From Aedes albopictus (taxonomy: Eukaryota > Arthropoda > Insecta > Diptera > Culicidae), in contig NC_085136.1 in NCBI RefSeq assembly GCF_035046485.1, forward strand, positions 299,924,778 through 299,988,777: a stretch of DNA of 64,000 bases, given 5' to 3'. Below are positions 32,057 to 46,430 of this stretch, one piece after another. Every line of letters begins with the position of its first letter. Within the stretch, counting starts at the first letter, position 1. Under the pieces are notes generated by a model. It was given only the letters and a program-made list of their open reading frames with translations, was not told where the DNA came from and searched no databases. The position numbers and the translations under genes are program-made.

Positions 32057-32961
32057 ACTAAGTGGTGTCGAAAGAAATCGGCCGAGAAGGAGAGTAATGG
32101 CTACATTAAGAACATTTGTTAGCTTGGTTATGGTGTACAATAATAACGATTGAGGGGGATTTGAGAGCATTCCCGGCCTACCAGTTTGTCATTCACGAAG
32201 GGATGTGTGAAGGGTGTTGTATGTGTGGCACCACATATCACATATCCAATAAAATTATCATCATCCGTTGTAACGCCTATTGGGTCGATGGGTTTTTAAT
32301 TGACTCCCGGATCCATCAGGCATGGCGTTCCACAGGCGTCGTCACCGCCCGTCTCTTGTGACATTAAAAGGCGATTAAGCAGTTAAAATGTAATAAATAC
32401 AAATATTATTCTAAATATCTTAATAACATACCGTTCCCACCGCCGAACGACCAATGATACCATGAGCCATGTGATTGAAACCACTTCAGCTTTGGAGTAA
32501 TCATTGTTATTACCAAGTTAGAGCTAATACGGCGGGTGTTGTTTTCTTTTTCCTTGCGCTGTCATGCAAGTCAGCCCCCGACGAGCTACAAAAGCGCTTC
32601 CTTCGGAGCCATTCCATGGGAAATCGATGAAATGATACATATAGTATTTGTCGAACAGAAGAATGAATGCTACTTTAACCTTTTTGAGTTCAATTAAATG
32701 TATCTTTCGTAAAAAAGGCGCGGAATCAAACTAACCTGTTTACGCCCAAGGTGTCTCACAATTTAAATCATCATAAAGTTTCAATAAAATAAACATGATT
32801 TCACGAAAAAAAAATGGAATTCTAAGGTTCCAAAAAAATGTTCAAAGTGGGTCCTCAACATCTGATAATTTTTTCAAGGTCTGTTTTGGCACAACTCACT
32901 TGCTGCTTCAGATCTGGCAGACTTTTCTGGGTGCAGCTTTGTTTCGGAATACTTACAGCTG

Positions 32962-33300
32962 CTACATGCATGTCACCTCACCATCCGGACCTCCTTGAAG
33001 CAACGCCTTCCCTGCGCCAGCGCAAGAAGGTGTTGAATGGTGGCGTAGCGGACAACAGGAGAATATGTTTCGCTGTAGCCCACTCCTTTCATTTGCGAGA
33101 AACCGTTTTATGGCAAGTCTTGCCTTGTATCGTTCGATGGATTGGTTTTGACCTTGAAGATCCACTTGCTCGTCTCGTTCGCGTTCAACGCATCGAGTTC
33201 TGTCTCTATTGCTTCAACCCATCGGTCCTGGCTTAGCGCTTCCTGTAGCGTATAAGGTGTCGTGGCAAAGTTCTCCCACAAATCTCGTTTCAACATTTCT
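32962..33300 (-). pseudogene. Ty1/copia reverse transcriptase N-terminal relic
   Basis: On the minus strand YTLQEALSQDRWVEAIETEL and then DALNANETS match the start of copia RT (EAL..W..A...E..AL..N.TW). After a frameshift, IERYKARLAIKRF gives the KARLVAKGF motif, and scattered frames read YSPVVRYATI-like and LLALA-like residues, then ALLQG. Stops and frame changes occur throughout. No LTR, integrase or gag was found, so this is an isolated fragment. Confidence 0.78.
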
Positions 33301-33691
33301 TAGGCTTCATCATAAAACAGTCTATTTTTCCGTCATAAATTAAACACTTTCTCAGCGTGACGCAAAAAACCGAAACCTCCATCCAAATTCTTTACCTACC
33401 AAAACATGCAACCTTGTGAAAGTGCTTCCTCATGCGCGCTATGAATTACACGTATATGCAAGACTCAAATAGTTTACCAAACAACTCTAGCGCGTCGTTC
33501 TTTCATTCTTATTTAATCTACTAGCATGTTTCCTATTTTCTGTTGAACACAAAACTTAGTTCTTAAGTATCAAGTGAAATAAATTTCATTCCTATTCGCA
33601 ACTCCATGCCGAGTAGTTGCGTTGAAAAACAAATATCCGAAGTCCGAGATGCCTCACAGAGTTCTTGGAAACCTGTGGAATGTATTCCGGC
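33301..33691. other. AT-rich DNA without recognised features
   Basis: Nothing assignable. Its last 13 bases (33679-33691, AATGTATTCCGGC) are the left TSD of the next SINE. Confidence 0.5.
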
Positions 33692-33859
33692 GGAGCGAAC
33701 CTGGTATGATGGTTAGAACACTTGACTATCACGCCGAGGACCTGGTATCGAATCCTACTCCCAAAAAACTCACAAAATGTGAGTTCTTCCTTCGGAAGGG
33801 AAGTAAATCGGAACTTTAGCCTAGGGCTAAAAATCTTGTTAATACAGATGAAAAATAAA
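33692..33859 (+). mobile_element. Complete short tRNA-derived SINE, 13-bp TSD
   Basis: The head contains GGTATGATGGTTAGAAC (A box) and GGTATCGAATCCTAC (B box). The body is CTCACAAAATGTGAGTTCTT, then CCTTCGGAAGGGAA and GCCTAGGGCTAAAAATC, with an AAAAATAAAA tail. AATGTATTCCGGC flanks it on both sides (33679-33691, 33860-33872). At 168 bp it is a compact family; a headless relative lies at 23235. Confidence 0.9.
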
Positions 33860-33872
33860 AATGTATTCCGGC

Positions 33873-34299
33873 AAGAGATGGTGGCCATTATCGAAAGAAA
33901 AAACAACTTGCCATGGAATAGGCGCTCCCAGTCACTATGCCGAGTTGTGTGTTGCATTCTGATAGCTGCTTCGTTCGAGTGTGACGAGGGCACAGTGCAG
34001 TTAAGCACTGCGCAAGCAATTGTTGCGGACCCAGTGGCTTTTCTAGCACACTGCACTGTTCGCCGACGTCGTCGCACTGTCATGCTCCCTCTCTGCGCTT
34101 TTAATACCTACGTCACAGTTAGCAACGGCATGTTACTTTTACCACGGTGCAGTGTTGATCGCCATCCCTGAAATCTTGCTCATGAACTCTCGTGGAAACC
34201 ATCGGTTCGATGATGGTTCTCCGTAGTTGCATGTCCGAAAGATTGTGAAACTATTGAGAACTTGAGCTATAGGTCCTAAGCCCTGGTAAAGGAGGAAGG
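33873..34299. other. Unassigned, possibly start of the LOA 5' UTR
   Basis: A G/C-richer stretch with no recognised coding sequence. The 5' boundary of the LOA copy that follows cannot be fixed and may fall here. Confidence 0.4.
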
Positions 34300-34536
34300 T
34301 TGCGATGGCTGTTATTCATGGCCATCGTGTAAAGCAAAAATGGATAAACCCCAATACCAAGGTGTCATGCGACCCGTGTCGAGGGCTGAATGGTTGAAGG
34401 GGTTCTAAACTTGCTGAACCGCAAACGGAGCCTAGGGTGCACCAGGGTTAACACCCCAGTAAGCAACCCTTACTGCCCTACGGTGGGGCACTGGTGCAGC
34501 GGACATTTATTTCCCTAGCTACTCGTGGTATCAAAA

Positions 34537-35830
34537 ATGAGTACAAGTTCTTCAAACAACCTTCAATGTGACGATTGCCTCTCTCAGTCTGGTGAGAGCG
34601 AATTAGAGAATACTCTGAGTCAGCTTGGCCTTACCGAAGACCAGCTACTCAGTAGTTCACAGGAGAAGATGGAAATATCCTGCCCCTCAACGCCTTCTCC
34701 CGGAGCAGCACATGTTTCGACAAAGCTGATCCAGATCTACGACACCCCTTATCGACCGACTCCAACCTTATGTACATGGAAGATAACGAAGATGATGGTC
34801 TAAGGATCGTCATCAACCTCCAAGAATCTTTAGCATGCAGCAAAGGACCCGAAGATAACAAGGGATCTACGGAAGCCCAGGGTGTTCCGAGCAAGAAAAT
34901 CCCCACACTCACACGCTTACAGAGGAAGCAGCTTAGAATTCTTCGGGAGAATGGAAAAGACCAGAATGAGGCCTTATCCATAATCCTGAATAAGCAGAGC
35001 GAGCCCATTTCCTCAAATCGCTCGAGAAACGACCTAGACAAATCCGCTACAGGGGACCCCAAAAAAAGGGTGATGCACCATCTGGATACGAGAGAGCGCG
35101 CCCAACAGTCCTCAAACCGCGATCCTCAGAAAAACATGTCTGGATAACAAAAACCACTCATGGGGGAAACAGTTGATATCAGCTACAGTTCTATGGCCAA
35201 AAGCGTGAAGGTCGGGATGATACCCAAAGACTTTCCCGCCGTCCAACTCACTACAACCCAGTAAGACTTTCTACAAGAAGCACTCCTGCTCAGCGTAGTT
35301 CAACATCGAAACGAGCTAATAAAACCCAAAATCAACAACCTCATCTGCAAGTCCGGTTACATGGTTCTAATCTGTAAGGATCAAGAGACTGCTGAGTGGT
35401 TAAAGAGAATATCCCCATCCATGAAACCCTGGAAAGGTGCAGAGCTGATTGCAATGGACGACGTGGCGACTCCACGTCCAGAGCTGATCCGAGCATTCTT
35501 CTCACAAAGGTCCAGTTATGACGAAGACGGAATAAAGGCTTTCATGTCGAATGGATCTTCACAGTAGAGGGTGCATCGATGGAAAAGTTGACGAAGTCCA
35601 AATATACCCTGAACTACCGATTTGGCGAAATCCAACTAACGAAGATTACAGATCAACCGACTGCCGCTACCAGCAATCCAACTGGAAGACCGACCCAAGA
35701 GCAATCTGAGGAAGCCTCCTGTTCGGGCAAAGTTCGGCTAACTGGAAGGTCGACCCAAGAGAAATCTGAGGAAACCTCCGGTTCGGGCGAGGTTAGTAAA
35801 TCTCACCCCAAAAGCACCATAAAAGCCTAG
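34537..35830 (+). pseudogene. LOA ORF1 (gag-like), frameshifted
   Basis: It starts at 34537 with MSTSSSNNLQCDDCLSQSGE and continues in other frames. Recognisable pieces are RLQRKQLRILRENGKDQNEA (about 34917), an AEWLKRISPSMKPWKGAELI segment (35393-35452) and YTLNYRFGEIQLTK (about 35602). The AEWL..PW.GA.L pattern is typical of LOA-type ORF1, an RNA-binding protein. A Lys/Ser/Glu-rich tail with two near-identical 60-bp repeats (GGAAGACCGACCCAAGAG / GGAAGGTCGACCCAAGAG) ends near 35830. At least three frame changes. Confidence 0.68.
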
Positions 35831-35849
35831 CCTGTCCGCCTCAAAAGGA

Positions 35850-36720
35850 AAAGAGAATTTAACCGTTGCCCTCATTCAAGAGCCATAGGTCAATAAATCC
35901 AGATTACAAGGTATTCCACAACACTCATGTAAGTTGGTATATGATGACAGCTGGCTTTCTCCTAGAGCGGCTATTATTGTTAATACTTTCCAATTTCAGA
36001 ATTCATAAAAAAAGACATTGTAGCGGTCAGGATGGTGGTACCTTCCACTAGAGGGAGTTTGGTGGTCTCGGCATACTTCAAAGGCGACGTGGACGAAATG
36101 CCCCTTCCAGAAATAGCTGCGGTCGTAGCCTACAGCCACCGACACAACATCCCCTTCGTCATAGAGTGCGATTGATTGATTGATTGATTGATTTGTCATT
36201 ATTAAAGAGACTTTCAGCCCTTGGCCCATAGAGTGCCATGCAAATGCACATCACACCGTATGCGGAAGTATCAATATAAACACCAGAGGTGAGTACCTGT
36301 TACAGTTTTTCTCTTCCAAGAACATTGACATTTGTAATGTTGTTGACAAGCCCACGTTTGAAAACTCCATTCGTCAGGAAGTTTTGGGCTTGACTCTATG
36401 TAGCCGGTCTATTTCTGATAAAAAAAAACAGACATGTTTCTGAAGAAATTTCGATGTCAGACCATAATCACATAATCTTCGAATAGGAAGGGGGTTTAAC
36501 GATAGAAAAAAACGTTTAAAGATCCTTAAAAACTGATTGGAAATCCTACTCAGCTATCCTACAATCCGAAGAGTACATCATAGATAGTCAAATCAAGTCC
36601 ATAATACAATTGGAAGATGAGTCCAAATCCATTAAAAACAAAATCCATAACGCCTACCAAGAGAGCTGTCCAACTTATTCAACTGGTTGGAACAGAGACG
36701 TTCCATGGTCACAGTCATAT
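35850..36720 (+). pseudogene. LOA endonuclease and linker, broken
   Basis: Piecewise translation gives LIQEP (catalytic Glu motif), RAAIIVN, SLVVSAYFKGD-like residues with the Y motif, PFVIECDANAHHTVCGS (the Asp-x-Asn motif, split by the insertion at 36170), CNVVDKPTFE, and ISMSDHNHIIFE (the SDH motif). This order is that of LINE apurinic-like endonucleases. The linker continues to RDVPWSQSY, then similarity is lost. Stops and frameshifts are frequent. Confidence 0.7.
36170..36226 (-). mobile_element. 57-bp truncated LINE 3' end, 10-bp TSD
   Basis: CATAGAGTGC (36160-36169) is repeated at 36227-36236. Between them, on the minus strand, lies GGGCTGAAAGTCTCTTTAAT, then GACAAATC and five AATC repeats: only the extreme 3' end of the LINE family seen at 10682-10916. 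It sits inside the LOA endonuclease gene. Confidence 0.9.
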
Positions 36721-36730
36721 CACCATGTGA

Positions 36731-37331
36731 AAAATATCAAACATCGCCTCTGATAACGCACTAACATTTTTGACTAACTTCAGTTTTTTTGAACAGGTGC
36801 ACCGCGCAGCAATTTATTTCCAAAACGTGCACCGCGAGACAAAACGGCTGAAAACTCCTGGCTTAGAGGATAAACCTAGAACCTAATATATCATTATAGA
36901 ATAGCTCTTGATGCCCCGATAAACTTTGTCAAAAACGAAATGCATATTTGCGGCCTGATTCTCGAAAAACTGATTCTTGGGTTTTTTTTTTTCAAAAAGG
37001 CGATTCTTGGGATTTTCAGGAAAGTTTTGAAAAGGGTTCTTAGGAACAGGTTTTGGTAACATGGGGTTTCGAGGGGTTTCAGAGCAGTAATTGGAAGTTT
37101 CTTCAGGGTTTCTGGGGTGTTCCAGAGGCCATACCAGGGGTCATGGGGGTTTCCGAGGCATTACAGGGGGTTTGAAGGTTTTCGGAGGCATTACAAGGAG
37201 TTTCAGGTATCAAGGTAGCTACAGGGTGTTTCAGTGGATTTTCAGAGGCAATAAAGAGGCTGCAGGAACCGCAATGCATTTAGGATGGGCCTGCATGTCC
37301 CGAAACCCTTTTGAACCCCAAATAGCGTCCC
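36731..37331. repeat. Unassigned DNA, then degenerate GGGGTTTC repeat
   Basis: 36731-36990 holds nothing recognised except a short direct repeat (GTGCACCGCGCAG / GTGCACCGCGAGA). From about 37020 to 37250 there are drifting units like GGCATTACAGGGGGTTTC. Similar units occur inverted at 40647-40900 and direct at 48875-48965. Confidence 0.6.
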
Positions 37332-37334
37332 TTA

Positions 37335-37495
37335 GGGGCTGTCCATAAACCACGTGGTCATTTTTTTGGGACATCTCAACCCCCCCCCCTTGCGTGGTCA
37401 TTAGTCCATACAAAATTTTTTATTCGTCCATACAAAATGGTCATTGGCCGAACCCCCCCCCCCTCCTCATGACCACGTGGTTTATGGACAGCCCC
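37335..37495. mobile_element. PIF/Harbinger-type MITE, copy 2, TSD TTA
   Basis: The TIR GGGGCTGTCCATAAACCACG is mirrored at the right end. TTA flanks both sides (37332-37334, 37496-37498). The right TTA is also the first three bases of the TTAA that flanks the next element, so this MITE landed exactly at the edge of the piggyBac-like insertion. Very similar to copy 1 at 12585-12749. Confidence 0.9.
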
Positions 37496-37612
37496 TTAAC
37501 CTTTTGAAGTCGGAATTTTTCCAAGCCTTATTATGGAGTTTTTTCTACATTTTTCTGTAGTTTTGGTGCTCACTAGCATAAAAGCGGTAGAATATTATGC
37601 AGAATATTTTTT

Positions 37613-38392
37613 CTGGATATCCTAGGTCATCCAAACTATTCTTGAGTTTAGATCCCTAAGTCTACGGGTGTAACGATAACTTCTTTTCCAAGTAACACAC
37701 ATGGTTACAAAACAAAAACGGCAGCGTACGTAAGGGTTGCACAGAAGTGACTGTGGCTTACTGCGCAACCCTAACATACGCTGCCGTGACTGTTATGTAA
37801 CGATGTGTGTTGCTTGGGTTCATTATACAAAGGTACGATTTGTAATCAATCATGTCCAGTAAGTTTCAATAGACAGTATCGGGATATCCTAGGTCATCCA
37901 AACTGCTCTTGAGTTCAGATCCTAAAGTCTACGGGTGTAACGATAACTTCTTTGTTCTACGATTTGTAATCTATCATGTCCAGTGAGTCTTCTGTTCTTG
38001 AGTTGAGATCCTGAAGTCTACGCTGTAACGATAACTTCTTTTATTACACAAAACTACGATTTGTAATCAATCAGGCCCAGTAAGTCTTCAGAAAGTTCAG
38101 ACAATATCAGATCAATCGGGATATCCTACGTCATCCAAACTGCTCGTGAGTTTAGATCCTAAAGTCCACGGGTGTAACGGTAACTTCTTTCATTACAAGC
38201 TACGATTTGTAATCTATCATGTATAGTGAGTCTTCTGAAAGGTTAATAGATCAGTCGGGATATCCTACGTCATCCAAACTGTTCGTGAGTTTAAATCCTA
38301 AAGACCATAGAGGTGTAACGGTAACTTCTTTCATTAAACAAAGCTACGATTTGTAATCTATAATGTCCAGCAAGTCTTCTGAAAGTTACAGT
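37613..38392. repeat. Diverged tandem repeat, 5 units of ~115-150 bp
   Basis: Each unit contains GATATCCTA(G/C)GTCATCCAAACT, GAGTTTAGATCC, GGGTGTAACGATAACTTCTTT and ACGATTTGTAATC(A/T)ATC. Units start near 37613, 37861, 37990 (truncated), 38107 and 38255. The first is split by the MITE at 37687. Confidence 0.9.
37687..37818. mobile_element. CCCAAGTAAC-family MITE, 132 bp, TSD TT
   Basis: TCCAAGTAACACACATGGTT at left mirrors GTGTGTTGCTTGGG at right. The inner arms GGTTGCACAGAAGT and CTGCGCAACC also pair. Flanks are TT on both sides (37685-37686, 37819-37820). The sister tandem units without the insert read straight through ACTTCTTTCATTA, which confirms the insertion point. Confidence 0.85.
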
Positions 38393-38689
38393 GGTTGTTT
38401 TTATCGACTAAGCATCATAATAGTAAGGAAGTCCATAATATCCCAAAAATATACAACAACGCTTATTGTTCCTCAAACTACTTTGGTACAGTGGATTATG
38501 TAACACTACTCACTACTCAAAGTGGCAAAAGCAGTTATCACAAGTGTAGACCTGAAGCTATGGTTTCCGGAGTAGTTTTGTTGATCTGGAATATCTTAAA
38601 ACTATCTTGAAATGACTCATGATATGCCAGGGGGTTTACAGACTACAGTTCAAAGTTCATTGTGAGAATAACTACTGTTACTATCAAGA

Positions 38690-39420
38690 GCTAAACTCCA
38701 GGATAATTTGGACGACCCTGAATGTCCCAAAAGTTCATAATAATATGTATATGGTAGACATCAAATAGTTCCAGTAACTGCGGTTGATTATGCAGCGTTA
38801 CTCAGTATAATCGATATTGATACTGTTACGAGTGTAGACTTGAAGACCTGAACTCTAAGGTAGTTTGGCTGACTTGGAATATTCCTGTAGTACATTTAAA
38901 TGACATTTGATATTTCAAGAGCTTCGCGGATCCTAGCAGATTATGCAGTACATACTATTATTTTTGGCGAAAACACATAAAGTTATTACGGGATGAATGA
39001 CCCATAAAAGGTTAAAATCCCTGGTAATAAACAAACAACAACAACAACATAAAGTTATTCTTGTAGATTTGAAGGACTTCATTATGGAACAGTTTGGACG
39101 ATCCTGAATGTCCCAGAGGTTTAAAATATGCTAGTAGTATTCAAACTGCCCCAGTAACTTCGGTTGATTATGCAGCGTTACTCGGTATATCAAATATGGA
39201 TACTGTTACGAGTGTAGACCTGAAGTCCTGAACTCCAAGGTAGTCAGGCTGACCTGGAATATCCCTATAGTGTTTGTAAATGACATTATAGATATCAAGA
39301 GATTCACGGATTCCAGTAGGTTATGCAATGCTAATATTTGTGGCGAAAATACATAACATTATTCTTGTAGATTTGAAGGACTTCACTATAGGACAGTTTG
39401 AAACACCTAGAACATCCCAG
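38690..39420. repeat. Diverged tandem repeat, ~300-390 bp units
   Basis: Two full units and the start of a third share TTTGGACGA(C/T)CCTGAATGTCCCA (near 38707 and 39093), GGTTGATTATGCAGCGTTACTC, GGATACTGTTACGAGTGTAG and GTAGATTTGAAGGACTTCA. The first unit is lengthened by a 59-bp insertion. Confidence 0.85.
38988..39046 (+). mobile_element. 59-bp truncated retrotransposon 3' end with (CAA)n tail
   Basis: ACATAAAGTTATT (38975-38987) is duplicated at 39047-39059. The insert ends AATAAACAAACAACAACAAC and begins ACGGGATGAATGACCC. This is a target-primed insertion of only the last bases of a LINE or SINE. Confidence 0.88.
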
Positions 39421-39610
39421 AATAAAAGACACCTTTTGATATTCTTGACGAAGGCCAAATGATTACATATAAATGTAACCCACATCCAAGTTCAGCTTTT
39501 AGGACAACTGGTACGTCAATAATTTCGTTTTTCCAAATTTCATGGTGTTCAGGATGTTCTAGGTTATCAATGAAGTCCCAATTATAAATAATCCCATTTT
39601 TTCCTATATT

Positions 39611-40527
39611 CCGTATGCGTGATAATGTTTGCACCATCGTACAAATAAGGTACCCATGTCACCTGTACACACAATGTCTTGGTTTTTATTGCATGCACGT
39701 AAGCTCTAACTCATATCACAGTAGGTTGCGGGTAAAAAAATCCGATTTCTTAAGTTTAAAGTTTGCACCATGAAGGGGTAGCAGCGGTAGTCGGGACTTG
39801 TCCACGCGCAAATGTTAAAAAAGACATTTCAGGAGTGTTCAGGAGAACCGTAAAACGATCTTAGACCGAAAAAAAAAGCAAGGGCAACTATTCCCGAAGG
39901 TGTCCACTGGTCGTCCAAGGTTAACATGGATTAAGAAAGCTATCGCTGCCACCAAAAATAAGATTTGGGTGATTTATATGCGCTGAATGAGAAAAATGGC
40001 AAAGAAACGCTAAATCAGCGACTAAATGGCATGGCATATCGAAAAGGAAAATTACGGTGGCCTTTATGATCCTTCGACCATAGAAAAAAAAACTTACATT
40101 GTTACCAATGGCATCCAGGAGCTACGAGTAGCGCCATATAAGAAAGTCTTGAATTTGCCCGAACGCAACCTCCGTTTTTTTTTCGATTTCCGAAAAACTA
40201 TCGATCTGTACCAAATTCCAGAATAAATAGTTATCATAACTTTTGTTTGTGTGTCAATGTCTACACCATTAGCCAATGTCAACATAAAAAAATAAATTCA
40301 AAAATTGTTAATATTGACTTTGACTCTATCACGGATACTTTTCGACGTTTGCGCGTGGACAAATCACGAGCTAGTTTGCCACTTAGTCATTATGCAAGTG
40401 TTCAACTAAGAAAATCAACACTTTTTACTCACAGTCTACTATGATATGAGTTATAGCTTAAATGCCTGCAAATAAAACCTTTAACGAATTTTATTTAACG
40501 ATGGTGCAAACATTATCACGCATACGG
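39611..40527. mobile_element. Mariner-sized TIR element with perfect 30-bp TIRs
   Basis: CCGTATGCGTGATAATGTTT at 39611 continues through GCACCATCGT and is perfectly mirrored, ending 40527. TA follows the right end; the left flank is TT, so the TSD is imperfect. At 917 bp it is a little shorter than a full mariner. Broken plus-strand frames inside include MRKMAKK-like residues (about 39980) reminiscent of the helix-turn-helix of mariner transposases, but no DDE motif can be followed. Confidence 0.7.
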
Positions 40528-40646
40528 TAGGACTCAATTTGCAACAACTTTGCCGAAGAAAGTATTCTGGTTTACCAAATGGGTGAATGTATACAGCCGA
40601 TTCTATGTTGGGGTCATGTATGACCCTTCCGGCTCCAAAGGGTTAA

Positions 40647-40930
40647 ACCACCCAAAACCCCTCAAACTACCATACAATACCTTCAACACCCCAGTAACGC
40701 GCCTAAAGCCCACTGAAACTCCCACAACGATCCTCAAATCTAAGGAAACCTTCCTGAAGCGGCTCTCAAACCCGCTGAATATGTGCTAATACCCGAGAAA
40801 ATGGCTCCGGAAACACCCTTAAACTCCCTCGGGCCACCTGTAATACATCCCCCATATACACTCCCAAAAGTCCCACAGAATTCTTCTATTCAGCCCCGGA
40901 ACCCTTTGCAAATCATTTCGCAATTTGACA
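40647..40930. repeat. Degenerate AAACCCCTCAAACT-type repeat
   Basis: Drifting units such as CCCCTCAAACTACCATACAA and CCACTGAAACTCCC, the complement of the GGGGTTTC repeat at 37020-37250 on the other side of the piggyBac-like element. Confidence 0.6.
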
Positions 40931-40934
40931 TAAT

Positions 40935-41090
40935 AACTGATTGAAGGCAATGTGCGTTTAATTGACAACCTGAGAGATAAATTTGTGAAAAAAGTGCCAC
41001 TTGTTTTGGTGGGATTTGAAGCCACGATTCCGTATCGCCAGTTGGGCGCATTATCCATTTCAGCCACAGAACAAAGAACGATTCAGCGGA
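40935..41090 (-). mobile_element. tRNA-derived SINE
   Basis: On the minus strand CTGTGGCTGAAATGGATAAT (A-box region) is followed by GCGCCCAACTGGCGATAC and GTGGCTTCAAATCCCACC (B box). The body TTCACAAATTTATCTCTCAG lies to the left. The arrangement is that of a tRNA pseudogene head fused to a SINE body. TSD not found. Confidence 0.6.
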
Positions 41091-41439
41091 ATGGGAAGCC
41101 AAACTGGTGTCGACAGTGCGGGATATTGACATCTAAGTAAGAGCCGAAGGGAAGATAATGTTGTGGAAGACAGACCTGGTTAGGGAGGCGTTGTCAAATT
41201 CAGTTTGACTTCTATTTAGCAGGATTATAGCTTGTTTAAAGAGATTTCCTGTTCCTCATATGCCTTGTAACACACCTAAAACCCTCTTGAACCCAAAAAC
41301 GGCCCGATCATGGGGTAACGCTCCCTAAATTTGTTGAAAATTTCCCCATCTCAAACACCCTGATCTCGCGAAGTAAGTTTCCTGATTATTTGAAGTGCTG
41401 TGTAGACGGTTTAGTTGGTCCTGGATTAAGTCCTGCTCG

Positions 41440-41640
41440 GGCTCCTGTTGACTTCGGCCAACATGAGGTGAAGCTTGTCGATATAGAATTGAGGTGTTCA
41501 GTTCAGTGTAAAACTTGTGTGGGTGGACATATGGTCATTTTTTCATTGATGATTGGCAGATGAGTTAGCTCACACTGCAATGGAGCATCGCATGATTTCA
41601 CTGGCTTTGAGCCAACTATTACAATGTCATAGTGTTGGAT
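41440..41640 (+). pseudogene. LOA RNase H C-terminal relic
   Basis: Two frames give GCA GAT GAG TTA GCT (ADELA, with the last catalytic Asp) and then GASHDFTGFEPTI, matching LADELARTGASHDF and GPEPAI of the LOA copy at 25988-26460. Only about 65 codons are recognisable. Confidence 0.7.
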
Positions 41641-46213
<4,573 letters not shown>

Positions 46214-46430
46214 ACCCTTATGGATTCGGAAACTACTGAACCGATCGGCGTGAAACTTTGTATGTGGCTACTTTTGGGGCCGGGGAAGGTTCCTAGCAAA
46301 GTGTGCGACTCTTCCGACCTCTGCAAAGGGGAGCTCACATACAGATGAAGTTGCGGGGACTTCTTTAGGGAGCTGTATGACCAAAAAAAACATAGTTGGC
46401 AGGCAGTACGACGTTTGCCGAGACAGCTAG
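46214..46430 (+). mobile_element. Helentron/INE-1-like 3' end
   Basis: It follows directly on the GTCT array. Motifs are GGATTCGGAAACTACTGAAC, CGATCGGCGTGAAACTTTGT and the end GACGTTTGCCGAGACAGCTAG. Similar blocks (AACTACTGAACCGAT..GTGAAA, and a TTGCCGGGTCAGCTAG-like terminus) mark the 3' side of non-autonomous Helitron-group elements in insects, which end in CTRR after a small hairpin. Here CTAG ends at 46430 with GGCA/TGCC as the short stem. No Rep/helicase is present. Confidence 0.65.

Larger units (their letters stand above)
31132..32961. other. Largely unassigned DNA, possibly single-copy
   Basis: No protein-coding similarity recognised. It contains a 56-bp palindrome (31456-31511) and a TATA-like site (32050). 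The stretch 32800-32960 may be decayed 3' sequence of the copia relic that follows on the minus strand. Confidence 0.4.
34300..36730 (+). mobile_element. Second LOA-clade LINE copy, 3'-truncated
   Basis: Plus-strand 5' UTR (CCGCAAACGGAGCCTAGGG at 34420, shared with the 5' UTR of the first LOA copy), ORF1 remnants to about 35830, then endonuclease and linker to about 36720. RT is absent. Several frameshifts break both ORFs. A 57-bp LINE tail is inserted in the endonuclease. The RNase H relic at 41440-41640 on the same strand could be a distant part of it, but nothing in between supports that. Confidence 0.75.
37500..40642. mobile_element. 3.1 kb non-autonomous piggyBac-like element, TSD TTAA
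   Basis: The left end CCTTTTGAAGTCGGAA (37500) and right end TTCCGGCTCCAAAGG (ending 40642) are inverted repeats (CCYTTTGRAGYCGGAA). TTAA lies outside both (37496-37499, 40643-40646). TTAA and CCY termini are the piggyBac hallmark. A GGGTCATGTATGACCC palindrome lies just inside the right end. No piggyBac transposase. The interior holds two tandem-repeat blocks, a CCCAAGTAAC MITE, a 59-bp retrotransposed tail and a mariner-sized TIR element. Confidence 0.8.
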
